A DNA stretch of 64,000 nt from Roseburia lenta (GTDB lineage Bacteria; Bacillota; Clostridia; Lachnospirales; Lachnospiraceae). Made by a program: the position numbers and the translations under genes. Below are positions 15,676 through 24,851 of the stretch, in pieces; positions within the stretch are counted from its first letter, which is position 1; every line of letters starts with the position of its first letter. Location of the stretch: NCBI RefSeq assembly GCF_014287435.1, contig NZ_JACOPG010000004.1, forward strand, positions 1 through 64,000, read 5' to 3'. The notes below the pieces were generated by a model, which had not been told where the DNA came from, ran no database searches, and saw only the letters and a program-made list of their open reading frames with translations.

Positions 15676-16968
15676 CTACACAATTACCCGCAAGACAAAG
15701 TAATTCCCATCCACTGTAAATTGGCAGTTTCCACCTGCTTTTTCTGCAATGTAGCGGATGCTCTTGGTGCCAAAACCATGTCCAAGCTTTTTGCTTTGTG
15801 GCATGCCATCTTTGATTTCAGGCAGAGTGGCACAAGGATTTTTGATGGAAATGAGCAGCTTCTCATCGTGCATGCGCATATGGAGTGTAATAATGCGCTG
15901 CTCGATGGGAAGTTTAGATACAGCGTGCATCGCATTTTCCAAACCATTGGATAAAATTGCTGTCACATCCACATCGGATAGTGGCAGAGTATTTGGGATT
16001 TGTATGGTATGTTCGAGGCGGATATCCTGCTTTTTTAAGAGGTCGTCCTGGGCAGATAAAACGGTATTGACCAGTTCATTGGTGCAGTATTTCTGGATTG
16101 CCATTTGATCGGAAGTAGACACGAGCTCATGGATATAGTTCAGTGCATCCTCCTTTTTGTCGTTTTCAATCATGGAAGAAATGGCAAGGAGAAAATGCCG
16201 CATATCGTGTCGCATGATGGAAACAGACTGTTGCGCCTGATGCAAGGTGACGAGATCTTTTTGAGACTGGTCGCGCATAAGTTCCATCAACTGGTTTTGA
16301 TGCAGGGTTTCCTGTTGCTCTTCGTATTGTTTGAAATATAAAAAGAGAAAGAGCAGATAGGTGGTGCAGAGAACAAAACCTAAAAACTCAACGACAACTT
16401 TGCTTCCAGAATATAGAAGTGATGTATAGACGTTCGTTGCATAGTCAAAAATATAATAGACAAAGGGAATGATACCCAAAATGGCAAGTGATTCTGTTGA
16501 TTTTTCCAAGAGCCTTGCTGTTGCGTCTGATACATGCAGCAGTAAAAATAAGAAAACCATCACAGTCACAACGATGCGGATAGCATAATAGCACCACTGT
16601 TCGTGGGTCAGTGTAAGAAAAGCTATGCCAACCCAGTTACTAATCTGACAACAGAGATAAGCCGTCAGAACGGAAATGGCTGCTACCAGAGGGCGATATT
16701 TATAATATAAGACCAGTAAGAGAATCAAGGGCAGATGTACAATCAAAGGATAGAGCTCCCTCGTCATGGCTTCGCCTAAGGTTAGAAACACACCGAGATA
16801 AAGCAGCCCGGTTGCACAGGAAAATCCAAGTAACCGCAGGATATTAGAGCGTTTCATCACAATGCCGAGAAAGGCAGCGGAGAGGTAAACGCCAAAAAGT
16901 AATGTAGTCGCATTGTGGGTAAGTTGTAGCATTCCTAAAATCATACAATAATCTCCATAAAAAATCAT
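15676..16968 (-). CDS. AgrC-like GHKL sensor histidine kinase
   Basis: The 430-residue kinase has about six or seven membrane helices in residues 1-215. A cytoplasmic coiled coil follows (YEEQQETLHQNQLMELMRDQ) with the phosphoacceptor histidine in SIMRHDMRHFLLAI, and then the GHKL ATPase (N box SNGLENAMHA, G box GHGFGTKSIRYIAEKAGG). This design senses peptides or small molecules through the membrane domain. Its start overlaps the upstream response-regulator stop as ATGA. There is no agrB or agrD gene in the window, so the signal is unknown. The two surface-protein genes are divergently placed upstream of the pair and could be targets. Confidence 0.88.
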   Translation of the reverse strand: MIFYGDYCMILGMLQLTHNATTLLFGVYLSAAFLGIVMKRSNILRLLGFSCATGLLYLGVFLTLGEAMTRELYPLIVHLPLILLLVLYYKYRPLVAAISVLTAYLCCQISNWVGIAFLTLTHEQWCYYAIRIVVTVMVFLFLLLHVSDATARLLEKSTESLAILGIIPFVYYIFDYATNVYTSLLYSGSKVVVEFLGFVLCTTYLLFLFLYFKQYEEQQETLHQNQLMELMRDQSQKDLVTLHQAQQSVSIMRHDMRHFLLAISSMIENDKKEDALNYIHELVSTSDQMAIQKYCTNELVNTVLSAQDDLLKKQDIRLEHTIQIPNTLPLSDVDVTAILSNGLENAMHAVSKLPIEQRIITLHMRMHDEKLLISIKNPCATLPEIKDGMPQSKKLGHGFGTKSIRYIAEKAGGNCQFTVDGNYFVLRVIV

Positions 16969-17693
16969 TCAGCAAACAGGGTTGAAAAATAAGCTTCTTT
17001 GAAAACTTTTCCGTATCCTCGGGCAATCGGAATGGTCTGCCCGGATCGTGTTGTGAGTTCGTTATTGTTGAAATGATTGACATTGGGCAAATAAACCAGA
17101 TAGGAACGATGGCATTTGAAGAAACCGTCTGTGTTCAATAGCTGTTGTTCAAAGTGGTTCAGTGGCTCTGGTATTTCTAAAGTCTGCCCGGAACAAAGAT
17201 GAAAGAGAACGCGTTTGTTCTGGGCTTCTATATATTCAATATCGTGAAAATATTGTTTCTGATAGCCAAAGGCTGTTTTTAAAATCAGATGCTTTGGCTC
17301 TTCGTCATATTGTATGGCAAGTTCATTTAATTCTTTTGTTAATTTTTCCTGTGATACGGGCTTGAGGATATATCCCTGTGCCCTTACTTCATAAGATTCT
17401 AAGGCAAATTCCGGCGATGATGTCAAAAATATAATCTGAACAGCACGGTCGTGCTGACGCAGTTCGCGGGCAGTATCCATCCCGTTCAACAGAGGCATAA
17501 TGATATCAAGAAAAATGATATCCATATGACAGTCCTTGTGTGCTTCGATGAGAGCATCACCATTGTCGTAGGTAAAAATCTGAACCGCATGTCCGGTGTT
17601 GGCAGACCATGTTTCTATGTATGTTTTTGTTTTGTTTAAAAAGATGGGACTGTCGTCACAAACGGCAATCCGTAAGCTTGTCCGTGCCAGCAT
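16965..17693 (-). CDS. AgrA-like LytTR response regulator
   Basis: The 242-residue protein starts with a receiver (IAVCDDSPIFLNKTK, phosphoacceptor in IIFLDIIMPLLNG, lysine in ILKPVS). It ends in a LytTR DNA-binding domain (HDIEYIEAQNKRVLFHLCSGQTLEIPEPLNHFEQQL...FFKCHRSYLVYLPNVNHFNNNELTTRSGQTIPIARGYGKVFK). It forms a two-gene operon with the GHKL kinase. The 208-base intergenic region toward the surface proteins is the likely binding region. A short N-terminal MLARTS precedes the first strand, and no strong ribosome site is apparent. Confidence 0.9.
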   Translation of the reverse strand: MLARTSLRIAVCDDSPIFLNKTKTYIETWSANTGHAVQIFTYDNGDALIEAHKDCHMDIIFLDIIMPLLNGMDTARELRQHDRAVQIIFLTSSPEFALESYEVRAQGYILKPVSQEKLTKELNELAIQYDEEPKHLILKTAFGYQKQYFHDIEYIEAQNKRVLFHLCSGQTLEIPEPLNHFEQQLLNTDGFFKCHRSYLVYLPNVNHFNNNELTTRSGQTIPIARGYGKVFKEAYFSTLFAE

Positions 17694-17717
17694 TTTATAG
17701 TTCCCTCAAAAAATGAT

Positions 17718-17730
17718 CTATCAGTGATAG
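17718..17730. promoter_or_regulatory. 13-bp palindrome identical to the core of a tet operator
   Basis: CTATCAGTGATAG lies 25 bases upstream of the LytTR regulator start. It equals the core of the tetO sequence bound by TetR. No tetR-like gene is in the window. It may be an operator for another TetR-family protein or chance. The rest of 17731-17901 is AT-rich and holds a small TTCGC/GCGAA hairpin near 17803-17817. Confidence 0.35.
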
Positions 17731-17901
17731 TTCTATCTTAGTATATGTAAATTTCTTTTTCAATGACAGCGATTGCATTTCACACCCTAAAAACGACACT
17801 TCGCGCTGAGCGAAATTTTAAGCCCCAAAATTCGGTATGATAGATACAAGATATGGTGGCTACTACAATGTTTGACACCAGTGAAACGGAGGAGAACGCT
17901 T

Positions 17902-18972
17902 ATGAAGTTGAAAAAGTTATTCGGAAAAATACTTGGCGCAGGTCTATGCATGGGCATGTTGATTGGATGTATGCCTGGCGGGGCATTACAGGTAAAGGCG
18001 GCTACGGAGCCGAATTATCTGACCTTTACGGCAGAGGAGGCAGGCTCGACCTTATCCTTGTCATGGGCGAGCGCAAGTGATGTTCAGACCAGCACAGATC
18101 ATGGCACAACATGGTCTGCCTATGCAAGGGGTACGACAATTACATTGGCAAATGTAGGCGATAGCGTTTCTTTTAAAGGCAGAGGTTTTGTGGCAAATAA
18201 CAGAGCCAATGTCAATCATGTAAGGATGACCGGTAAGATTGCGGCATCCGGCAGTGTGACCAGCCTGATTGACGAAAATGGTGGAGACCCGAATGTAACG
18301 TTGCCTAGTGATTGTTTTGCACATATGTTCCAAGATTGCACCAGTCTGACACAGGCACCGGAATTACCGGCAACGACTTTATCAGGTATATGTTATGTTT
18401 TTATGTTTCAAAATTGTACATCATTGACACAGGTTCCAAAACTACCGGCAACCACATTGGCAACAGCTTGTTATCGCGGTATGTTTGATGGTTGTACTGG
18501 ACTTTCTCTTACGACCACAAAGGATGCAGATCATACATTAGCATGGTCGCTTGCGGATGCCACTGAGGAGTTGAATTGGAATGCAATCATGTTTGAGGGA
18601 TGCCCAAATGTTGATCTGGGAAATGGCTCTAAGGAACCACAGATGAATACCGTTTATTATCAGACCTGCAATCATTCCTATGGTAGTGATGGAAAGTGCA
18701 TCTACTGTGGCACAGAAAAGGCTGTGGACATCGTGACACCAACGCCGGAAGCAGCACCAGCCGCAGGCATTACAAATGCCCAGCCAAATGGTGGAACGCC
18801 GACTACACCAAATACCAATAATCAGGCAGCACAGAACACAACAGCAAATGTCAAAGCACCGGTAACGGGAGAAGCATCGTCGATGGCATCTGTGATACTT
18901 GCTTTGCTCATCGCAGGAGGACTTGCTGTAATCCTTGTGGGAGTCTGCAAGATGCGTAAACATTGTAAATAA
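17902..18972 (+). CDS. Secreted BspA-like repeat surface protein (shorter paralogue)
   Basis: The 356-residue protein has a signal peptide (MKLKKLFGKILGAGLCMGML... ending near VKA-AT). It then has a beta-rich domain shared with the next gene (NYLTFTAEEAGSTLSLSW) and two to three copies of a 21-24-residue cysteine-containing repeat (MFQDCTSLTQAPELPATTL). A possible metal site CNHSYGSDGKCIYCG and a Pro/Thr/Asn-rich stalk follow. The end APVTGE, a 20-residue hydrophobic segment and MRKHCK resembles a sortase signal but lacks the Leu of LPxTG. ATG 17902 is behind GGAGG; the frame extends to 17872 without a site. It is probably wall- or membrane-displayed. Confidence 0.85.
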   Translation: MKLKKLFGKILGAGLCMGMLIGCMPGGALQVKAATEPNYLTFTAEEAGSTLSLSWASASDVQTSTDHGTTWSAYARGTTITLANVGDSVSFKGRGFVANNRANVNHVRMTGKIAASGSVTSLIDENGGDPNVTLPSDCFAHMFQDCTSLTQAPELPATTLSGICYVFMFQNCTSLTQVPKLPATTLATACYRGMFDGCTGLSLTTTKDADHTLAWSLADATEELNWNAIMFEGCPNVDLGNGSKEPQMNTVYYQTCNHSYGSDGKCIYCGTEKAVDIVTPTPEAAPAAGITNAQPNGGTPTTPNTNNQAAQNTTANVKAPVTGEASSMASVILALLIAGGLAVILVGVCKMRKHCK

Positions 18973-18989
18973 GGACGAGGAGAACGATT

Positions 18990-20972
18990 ATGAAAAAGAC
19001 ATTTGGAAAAATTCTAGGAGCTTTCTTATGCTTAGGAATGGTGCTTGGATTGATGCCAAGTCAGGCATTACAGGTGTTTGCAGAGGGAGAGACAACGCCG
19101 AATTATCTAACTTTTACGGCAGAGGAGGCTGGATCGACCCTGTCATTCACATGGAACACAGAAGAAAGTGTGGAGATTAGTAAAGATAGTGGTACGAATT
19201 GGACAACTTATGTGAAAGGAACAAAAATCACCTTAGCCAAGGTAGACGACAGTGTGCAATTTAGAGGAGAACTTACCAAACTTAATATAAATACTTATAT
19301 AAACCCAGCTTTTACCATGACGGGAAAAATCGCTGCGTCTGGCAGTATAACTAGTCTTAAAGATGGGAATGGTGGAAATCCTGATACAGTAGCGTCTGGC
19401 TTTGGAGGCATGTTTATGAATTGTGATGGTCTTACACAAGCCCCGGAATTACCATCAACACGGGTAGGGAGTAATGGATATGCGTGTATGTTTCAGAATT
19501 GTAAGAACTTAGTCACAGCCCCGGAATTACCAGCAACTACGCTGGGGTATAATGCCTATATAAGTATGTTCTCAGGATGCACGAATATGAAAACAGGACC
19601 AGACAAGTTGCCGGCAACAACTCTGGATGACTGGTGTTACTCTAATATGTTTCAAGATTGTATATCCCTAACAAAAGCTCCAGAACTGCCAGCAACGACA
19701 TTGCGGCAGGAATGCTATTATGGCATGTTTCAGGGATGTACATCGCTACAGCAAATTCCAAATCTGCCAGCTACAAAATTAGCGCTAGATTGTTATAGAT
19801 GTATGTTTAAGAATTGCAAGAATTTATCCATGACGAGTACAAAGGATAGTAGTCACACGATAGCATGGACATTACCAAATGCTACATTGCCGAGTGCTAC
19901 AATGTTGGGATCAGACTGGAACACAGATATGTTTAAAGGGTGTACAAATGTAAATATTGGAACTCCACAGTTGAACAAGACATATTACCAACTGTGCTGC
20001 CATTCTTATAATGAGAACGATAAATGTATCTATTGTGGTGAAGCAAAACCAAAGACGTATAGTGTGACACTCATTGCAGGAGAAGGATTAACGCGTCATC
20101 CATATCATGGCGCAGAACAACAGACCAATTTGTTGGGTGCAATGGAGCCGGTATATTATACCGCAGACGAAGATTACTATATTCAAGATGATTATCCGAT
20201 GATTACAAAAAATGGCATTACAGTGGCAAGATATGTATTGGAAGGGTGGGGACCGGTTATCGTTGTAAATGGAACGCCTACGGCTGATACTACAATTACA
20301 TTGCCAGCAGCAATAGCACGCAATGTAACACCAACACCAAATCCAGAACCGAATCCGAAACCAACACCGAATCCAGAACCAACACCGAATCCGGAACCGA
20401 CGCCGAATCCAGAGCCAACGCCAGCTCCTGAAAAGCCGGTAATGAAGGATGGAGATAACGGACAGCATGTTATAGGCAAGGCAGAGGCACTTACCTTCCG
20501 TTCTAGTGCGCCACTCAACGAATTTGTAGCTGTATTGGTCGATGGCGTAATAGTGGATCCGTCCAATTATGACGTGTCGGAAGGTAGTACGATTGTACGT
20601 CTGAAACAGTCTTTCCTAGATATGCTATCTAAGGGAAGCCATACGATTGCTATTCAATCAATCGGCGGAACAGCAACGGCAAACTTTTCAGTTACAGCAT
20701 CTTCTAATAGTGGAAATACTGGCTCTGTCACAACACCAACCCCTTCCACCCCGACTGCAGGCATTACAAATGTCCAGCCAAACGGTGGAACGCAGGCGGC
20801 ATCAAATACCAATAATCAGGCAGCACCGAAAACAACAGTAAATGCCAAAGCACCGGTAACCGGAGAAACTTCACCGGTATCATGCATGGCACTTGCCCTC
20901 ATTATTGTTGGTGGATTTGCACTTTTGATTGCAGAACTTCGCAGAAGTCGACAGATGCAAAAGAAGCACTAA
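18990..20972 (+). CDS. Secreted BspA-like repeat surface protein (longer paralogue)
   Basis: The 660-residue paralogue of the preceding gene starts 17 bases after it. It has a signal peptide (MKKTFGKILGAFLCLGMVLG...), the same NYLTFTAEEAGSTLSFTW domain, about six MFxxCxxLxxAPELPATTL repeats (residues about 135-290) and a CCHSYNENDKCIYCG motif. It also carries a unique domain (about 350-445), an NPEPTP proline stalk, a further Ig-like domain (RSSAPLNEFVAVLVDGVIVDPSNYDV) and the same APVTGE, hydrophobic and basic tail. The conserved signal, fold and anchor with different middles point to tandem duplication and divergence. A role in adhesion is inferred from the architecture only. Confidence 0.87.
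   Translation: MKKTFGKILGAFLCLGMVLGLMPSQALQVFAEGETTPNYLTFTAEEAGSTLSFTWNTEESVEISKDSGTNWTTYVKGTKITLAKVDDSVQFRGELTKLNINTYINPAFTMTGKIAASGSITSLKDGNGGNPDTVASGFGGMFMNCDGLTQAPELPSTRVGSNGYACMFQNCKNLVTAPELPATTLGYNAYISMFSGCTNMKTGPDKLPATTLDDWCYSNMFQDCISLTKAPELPATTLRQECYYGMFQGCTSLQQIPNLPATKLALDCYRCMFKNCKNLSMTSTKDSSHTIAWTLPNATLPSATMLGSDWNTDMFKGCTNVNIGTPQLNKTYYQLCCHSYNENDKCIYCGEAKPKTYSVTLIAGEGLTRHPYHGAEQQTNLLGAMEPVYYTADEDYYIQDDYPMITKNGITVARYVLEGWGPVIVVNGTPTADTTITLPAAIARNVTPTPNPEPNPKPTPNPEPTPNPEPTPNPEPTPAPEKPVMKDGDNGQHVIGKAEALTFRSSAPLNEFVAVLVDGVIVDPSNYDVSEGSTIVRLKQSFLDMLSKGSHTIAIQSIGGTATANFSVTASSNSGNTGSVTTPTPSTPTAGITNVQPNGGTQAASNTNNQAAPKTTVNAKAPVTGETSPVSCMALALIIVGGFALLIAELRRSRQMQKKH
20328..20430 (+). repeat. 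Tandem proline-rich coding repeat
   Basis: About five units of an 18-base repeat encode Asn-Pro-Glu-Pro-Thr-Pro variants within the longer surface protein. It probably forms an extended stalk. Such repeats change length by slippage. Confidence 0.85.
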
Positions 20973-21008
20973 AATTGTTGATAAAAAGTAAATAAGATAT
21001 TAAAATCA

Positions 21009-21060
21009 GGGACGTTCCTTTTGCCACAAGGAGCGTCCCTTTTGTCATAAGGAGTGTCCC
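21009..21060 (+). terminator. Terminator-like element with three related arms
   Basis: GGGACGTTCCTT (21009-21020) pairs with AAGGAGCGTCCC (21028-21039), followed by TTTT. A third arm AAGGAGTGTCCC at 21049-21060 could pair alternatively. The GGGACGTTCCT core recurs in the hairpin after recO (58224-58245). Confidence 0.6.
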
Positions 21061-21287
21061 GTTGGCTTATAAAAAAGTAATTTTGTAATAAATACAGACA
21101 TATGTGGCATAAACGACGCATAGTAATTATGTATGAAATTAATGGACATAATTTGTGCAATATGACATTTTTACACAATCGTGGCATTATGTGTCGAAAA
21201 AGCGCATAGATTATGATAAACTTTAAATAATCTTTTTATAAACTTCTTATAAAGGGCTATGCATAAGTAAAGTAAGGGAGACAGCAA
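21061..21287 (+). promoter_or_regulatory. Leader region of the nickel/HgdB cluster
   Basis: This AT-rich stretch has no gene. It contains a possible -10 TATGAT near 21215 with a poor -35, a TTGTG...CACAA inverted repeat near 21155-21180 and several GTGGCATAA/TGGCATTATG-like repeats. AGGGAGA provides the ribosome site for the next gene. No known riboswitch was recognised. Confidence 0.35.
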
Positions 21288-22067
21288 ATGAATACAGACA
21301 AGATTGATGCCAAGATCCTTGCCGTTGCCGGTAAGGGTGGCGTTGGTAAGACCTCGCTTGCAGCAGTTATGGTCAAACTCTTGGTGGCAGCCTATCCGGA
21401 TAAGCGGATCCTTGCCATTGATGCAGACCCGGCTGTTGGCTTGTCTACCGCCTTGGGTGTGGACGTGAAACTCACGGTAGACGATATCCGCAAAGAGGTG
21501 GTTGCAAACGCAGAGGACGGCAACGCTAAGGCGGCAATTGAATTATTAGGAGAAGCCAGATACCGTATTTTCGACGCGCTCGTCGAGATGGATGGCTTTT
21601 CTTTTATTGCTATCGGAAGACCGGAGGCAGCAGGCTGCTATTGCAAGATCAATAGTTACCTGAAAGAAGTTATTGGTCTTTTGGCAGAGAATTATGATTA
21701 TATCGTGATCGACGGCGAGGCGGGGATCGAGCAGATCAACCGTCGTGTCATGGAAAAGGTGACACACCTCATGCTGATCACAGACTCTTCCAAGAAGGGG
21801 ACACAGGTCGTAAAGACCATCAAGCAGGTAGCAGACGAACTCGTTATGTACGACAAGGTCGGCGTGATCGCAAACCGCCTTCCGAATTTAGACGTCAAAC
21901 AGTACATGGACGTGGGCGATATCCCGGTACTTTCCTACATATTATCGGATGCCTCTTTGGCAGAGTTCGATCTCAAGGGAGAGAGCGTATTTTATTTGGA
22001 TGATGATGCGGCAATCGTCAGGGGAGCCAAGGAAGCTCTGATCGGTATAGGAATCTTAGAAGCGTAA
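21288..22067 (+). CDS. CooC/AcsF-type nickel-insertion ATPase (MinD superfamily)
   Basis: The 259-residue protein has a deviant Walker A (AGKGGVGKTSLAA, residues 14-26), switch I IDADPAVGLSTALG, and the CxC metal motif at C117 and C119 (GRPEAAGCYCKINSYL). Switch II is IVIDGEAGIEQINRR. The Cys-x-Cys pair is the feature that sets CooC and AcsF apart from other MinD-like ATPases. These proteins deliver nickel to CO dehydrogenase or acetyl-CoA synthase. Neither enzyme is in the window. It is the first of eight co-directional genes that end with HypA, another nickel chaperone, so a nickel-dependent product of the cluster is implied but not shown. Confidence 0.85.
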   Translation: MNTDKIDAKILAVAGKGGVGKTSLAAVMVKLLVAAYPDKRILAIDADPAVGLSTALGVDVKLTVDDIRKEVVANAEDGNAKAAIELLGEARYRIFDALVEMDGFSFIAIGRPEAAGCYCKINSYLKEVIGLLAENYDYIVIDGEAGIEQINRRVMEKVTHLMLITDSSKKGTQVVKTIKQVADELVMYDKVGVIANRLPNLDVKQYMDVGDIPVLSYILSDASLAEFDLKGESVFYLDDDAAIVRGAKEALIGIGILEA

Positions 22068-22079
22068 AGGAGGGCAAGC

Positions 22080-23276
22080 GTGAAAGACTTAAAGCACTTA
22101 TATTATTTTGAAAAGTTATTGGAAGATGCCAATAACGAACTTGTGCGTCAGGCACAGGACGAGGGTCTTAAGTGTATCGCAACGACTTGCGAGAATGTAC
22201 CGGAACCACTCTTAAATCTTCCGGGCACATTTTCGGTAAGACTTCGTGCACCGCGTACAGGCTCTATGGAGATGGCTACTTACTACATGACAAGTTTCTT
22301 GTGCGAGTACAGTAGAGCACTTTTGGAGAGAGCCATTGAGGGCGGCTACAACTTCGTAGATGGTATCGTGACACCGGACGGCTGTACCATGATGAATCGT
22401 TGCGTAGAGAACATGGAACTGCTTAAGACCATGGGTCAGGGCAAGGACGGATTTTTCTGGGAATACATGGAGATTCCACAGAAAAACGATGACAATGCGC
22501 TGGAAATGTATACCTTACAGTGCCGCAACCATATCTTAAAGCCTCTGGCAGAAAAATATGGTATCGACACATCCGATGAGGCGATCCGTGCAGCAGTAGA
22601 TCAGCATAATGAAGTATGCCGTCTGATCCGTCAGATCGGAGACTTCCGTAAGGAAGCCAATCCGCGCGTGACAGGCTATGAGTTCCACATCCTTACCATG
22701 GCAAGTTACGTGGCACCAAAGCATCTGATCCTAGACAAACTCCGCGAGACCTTGGAGGAGATCAAGACCAGGGAGCCGGATGCGGCTGACAAGTACCGTG
22801 CTCGTGTTGTTTTTGTCGGCTCTGAGGTGGATGATGTTGATGTCATCAAACTGGTAGAAGAATCCGGCGCTTATGTATGTGCAGACCGTTTCTGCTACGG
22901 ATCTTTGCCGGGACGTGATGAGATCATCCTAAATGACGAGGAAGACGTGGTAAAACAGATCTGCCGTCAGGTGCAGGGCAGAGCACAGTGCCCGCGTTAT
23001 TGGGATATGGCAAAGATGACTGGCAGACGTGATTACGTTGCAGATCTTGCCAAGGAATACGGCGCAGACGGTATTATCTACGAACAGATGAAGTTCTGTG
23101 ATCCATGGGCTTATGAGCGTATGATCGGTACGATCGTGCTCCGTGATGAGCACGGCTATCCGGTACTTGCTGTGGATCGTCCATATTCCATTGGCTCTTC
23201 CGGTCAGATGCGCACACGTGTGCAGGCATTCGTAGAGAGCATTGAGATCAAGAAGATTCAAGGAGGTAAGAAATAA
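22080..23276 (+). CDS. HgdB/BcrC-type 2-hydroxyacyl-CoA dehydratase-like subunit, smaller
   Basis: The 398-residue protein has the three family cysteines that hold the active-site Fe-S cluster. These are C75 (FLCEYSRALLERAIEGGYNF), C102 (GIVTPDGCTMMNR) and C340 (GIIYEQMKFCDPWAYE). Extra cysteines C32, C37 and C108 lie near the N-terminus (KCIATTCENVPEPLL). This family includes 2-hydroxyacyl-CoA dehydratases, benzoyl-CoA reductases and double-cubane-cluster reductases. No CoA-transferase or CoA-ligase accompanies it, so the substrate may not be a CoA ester. The start is a GTG with AGGAGGG upstream. Its stop overlaps the next gene's start region (23276). Confidence 0.88.
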   Translation: MKDLKHLYYFEKLLEDANNELVRQAQDEGLKCIATTCENVPEPLLNLPGTFSVRLRAPRTGSMEMATYYMTSFLCEYSRALLERAIEGGYNFVDGIVTPDGCTMMNRCVENMELLKTMGQGKDGFFWEYMEIPQKNDDNALEMYTLQCRNHILKPLAEKYGIDTSDEAIRAAVDQHNEVCRLIRQIGDFRKEANPRVTGYEFHILTMASYVAPKHLILDKLRETLEEIKTREPDAADKYRARVVFVGSEVDDVDVIKLVEESGAYVCADRFCYGSLPGRDEIILNDEEDVVKQICRQVQGRAQCPRYWDMAKMTGRRDYVADLAKEYGADGIIYEQMKFCDPWAYERMIGTIVLRDEHGYPVLAVDRPYSIGSSGQMRTRVQAFVESIEIKKIQGGKK

Positions 23277-24838
23277 TGGCAAAAGAAGTAGGCGCAGAAG
23301 CGCTGGGTAGATTTTTTACCGATGGAAAAGTACGAAGCAGACGTGAGTGGCGTGGATTCAAAGATACCTTTTATGATTACACACGTTGGCTTTATATTAT
23401 GAAGCAGTTGGCAGGCTTTATCATCAAACCTAGAAATATCAAAGCCATGTTCCGTTACCGCTGGATGGCAAACTATCTGGCAGTACCGATGATGGTAGAT
23501 AAGCATACACAGGGACTGCGTGGACCATACCTTCGTATGTGCCATTTAGAGCAGGATCTGGTCGTTTATGACGTAGCAAAACTTCTCGACAATCTTTTCC
23601 GTGGCGACCGCCGCATCGGCAATGATGAGGAGTTTTCTAAGAAGGTCGTTTTGGTAGATGAGAACGAAATGACAGCCGTTATGATGGGATTTCCTACCTT
23701 GAAGGGACTTTCCCGTGAGACGCCGTCCACCTATGTATCCGTTCTTCTGAACCAAACAGCAGCCCTTCATTATATTGATGTGGCACAGGAATACGGACTT
23801 GCCGGTGATGTTTGTCCGATGCCGGAGGCAGAACTTGGCGTTTCCATTGATGATGATGCACCGATCCTTGGTGCCTGCGCCGTACAGTGTAATACGACCT
23901 GTGACGGTTCCCTTATGAGTAACGGTGGTATTGCTAAGCGTCTGGAATTAGAAGACGGTATCCCGATCTTCCAGTTGGCAGCCCCGATGCGCCACAGAGA
24001 GGACGACGTACAGGATTACGCAGCACAGGAGATCAAGAATTGTATCGCCTTTATCGAAGAAAAGACAGGCGAGAAATGGGATTGGTCTTACTACTTTGAG
24101 TGTGCAAAGCGTGTCAATGAGTCTACCAGACACCGTATGGAGTGGCTGGACATGAACAAGACCGATTATCCACAGGTCTTTGGTTCCAACCTTGCGCTTT
24201 ATACAGAGACCAACTACATGGCTATCTGTGGTAAGGTACCGGAGTTCGTCAATGTAGACCGCAAACTGACCGCACTTGCCAATCAGGCATACAAAGACAA
24301 GATGATGATGGCAAGAGAGTATCGTCACCGTGCTATCGTATGGGGCGTACAGTCACACTTTTATATGGACTTTTTGCTCTGGATCTTAAACTGCTGGGGC
24401 ATCGTTCCGCTGACCGATATGCTTTCCATGGTCAATACCGAAATGATCGCAGAGGAAGATACACCGGAGAACCGCGAAAAGGCATATTATGATATGGCTT
24501 GGCTGACAGAGAATATGATCATGAGAAACCGTACCCACGGTGGTTACAAGGTTCTCTTAGACGAACTCTGGGAGTTCTGTGAAGAGTTCAATGCCGATGT
24601 GGTCATCCTTTGGGAGCACATGGCATGTAAGGCACTGGATGGTATGCATGGACAGTTCGAGGAAAAGGCAAGAGAAAAAGGTATTCATCTGATCTGGGTA
24701 ACCCACGATCTGTTCGATCCTCGTATCGTATCCCGTCAGGGTGTTCGTGATCAGGTCAATCGTTATATGAGAACTGTATTTAAGGAAGAACCACTGGATC
24801 CGTCGCTGGAAGTATTGCACGACGAGCATTCATGGTAA
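23276..24838 (+). CDS. HgdB/BcrB-type 2-hydroxyacyl-CoA dehydratase-like subunit, larger
   Basis: The 520-residue partner subunit is longer than the usual 400-440. Family landmarks are the cysteine-rich ILGACAVQCNTTCDGSLMSNGG (near 205-220) and the C-terminal VVILWEHMACKALDGMHGQFEEKAREKGIHLIWVTHDLFDPR. That segment matches the ADGxI...CKxxxxG and DxNDPR pattern. An N-terminal extension of about 90 residues has no recognised domain. With the smaller subunit it should form a heterodimer reduced by the activator encoded next. AGGAGG sits directly before the ATG, in a one-base overlap with the upstream stop. Confidence 0.85.
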   Translation: MAKEVGAEALGRFFTDGKVRSRREWRGFKDTFYDYTRWLYIMKQLAGFIIKPRNIKAMFRYRWMANYLAVPMMVDKHTQGLRGPYLRMCHLEQDLVVYDVAKLLDNLFRGDRRIGNDEEFSKKVVLVDENEMTAVMMGFPTLKGLSRETPSTYVSVLLNQTAALHYIDVAQEYGLAGDVCPMPEAELGVSIDDDAPILGACAVQCNTTCDGSLMSNGGIAKRLELEDGIPIFQLAAPMRHREDDVQDYAAQEIKNCIAFIEEKTGEKWDWSYYFECAKRVNESTRHRMEWLDMNKTDYPQVFGSNLALYTETNYMAICGKVPEFVNVDRKLTALANQAYKDKMMMAREYRHRAIVWGVQSHFYMDFLLWILNCWGIVPLTDMLSMVNTEMIAEEDTPENREKAYYDMAWLTENMIMRNRTHGGYKVLLDELWEFCEEFNADVVILWEHMACKALDGMHGQFEEKAREKGIHLIWVTHDLFDPRIVSRQGVRDQVNRYMRTVFKEEPLDPSLEVLHDEHSW

Positions 24839-24851
24839 AAGGAGGAACAAG

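Noticed and set aside
20328-20430. Short tandem repeat considered as a CRISPR array
   Set aside because: The repeats are contiguous, in frame and encode NPEPTP; there are no spacers or cas genes.
20088-20566. Minus-strand frames of 124-126 codons
   Set aside because: They are Trp/Arg/Gly-rich translations of the reverse of the proline repeat in the surface protein.
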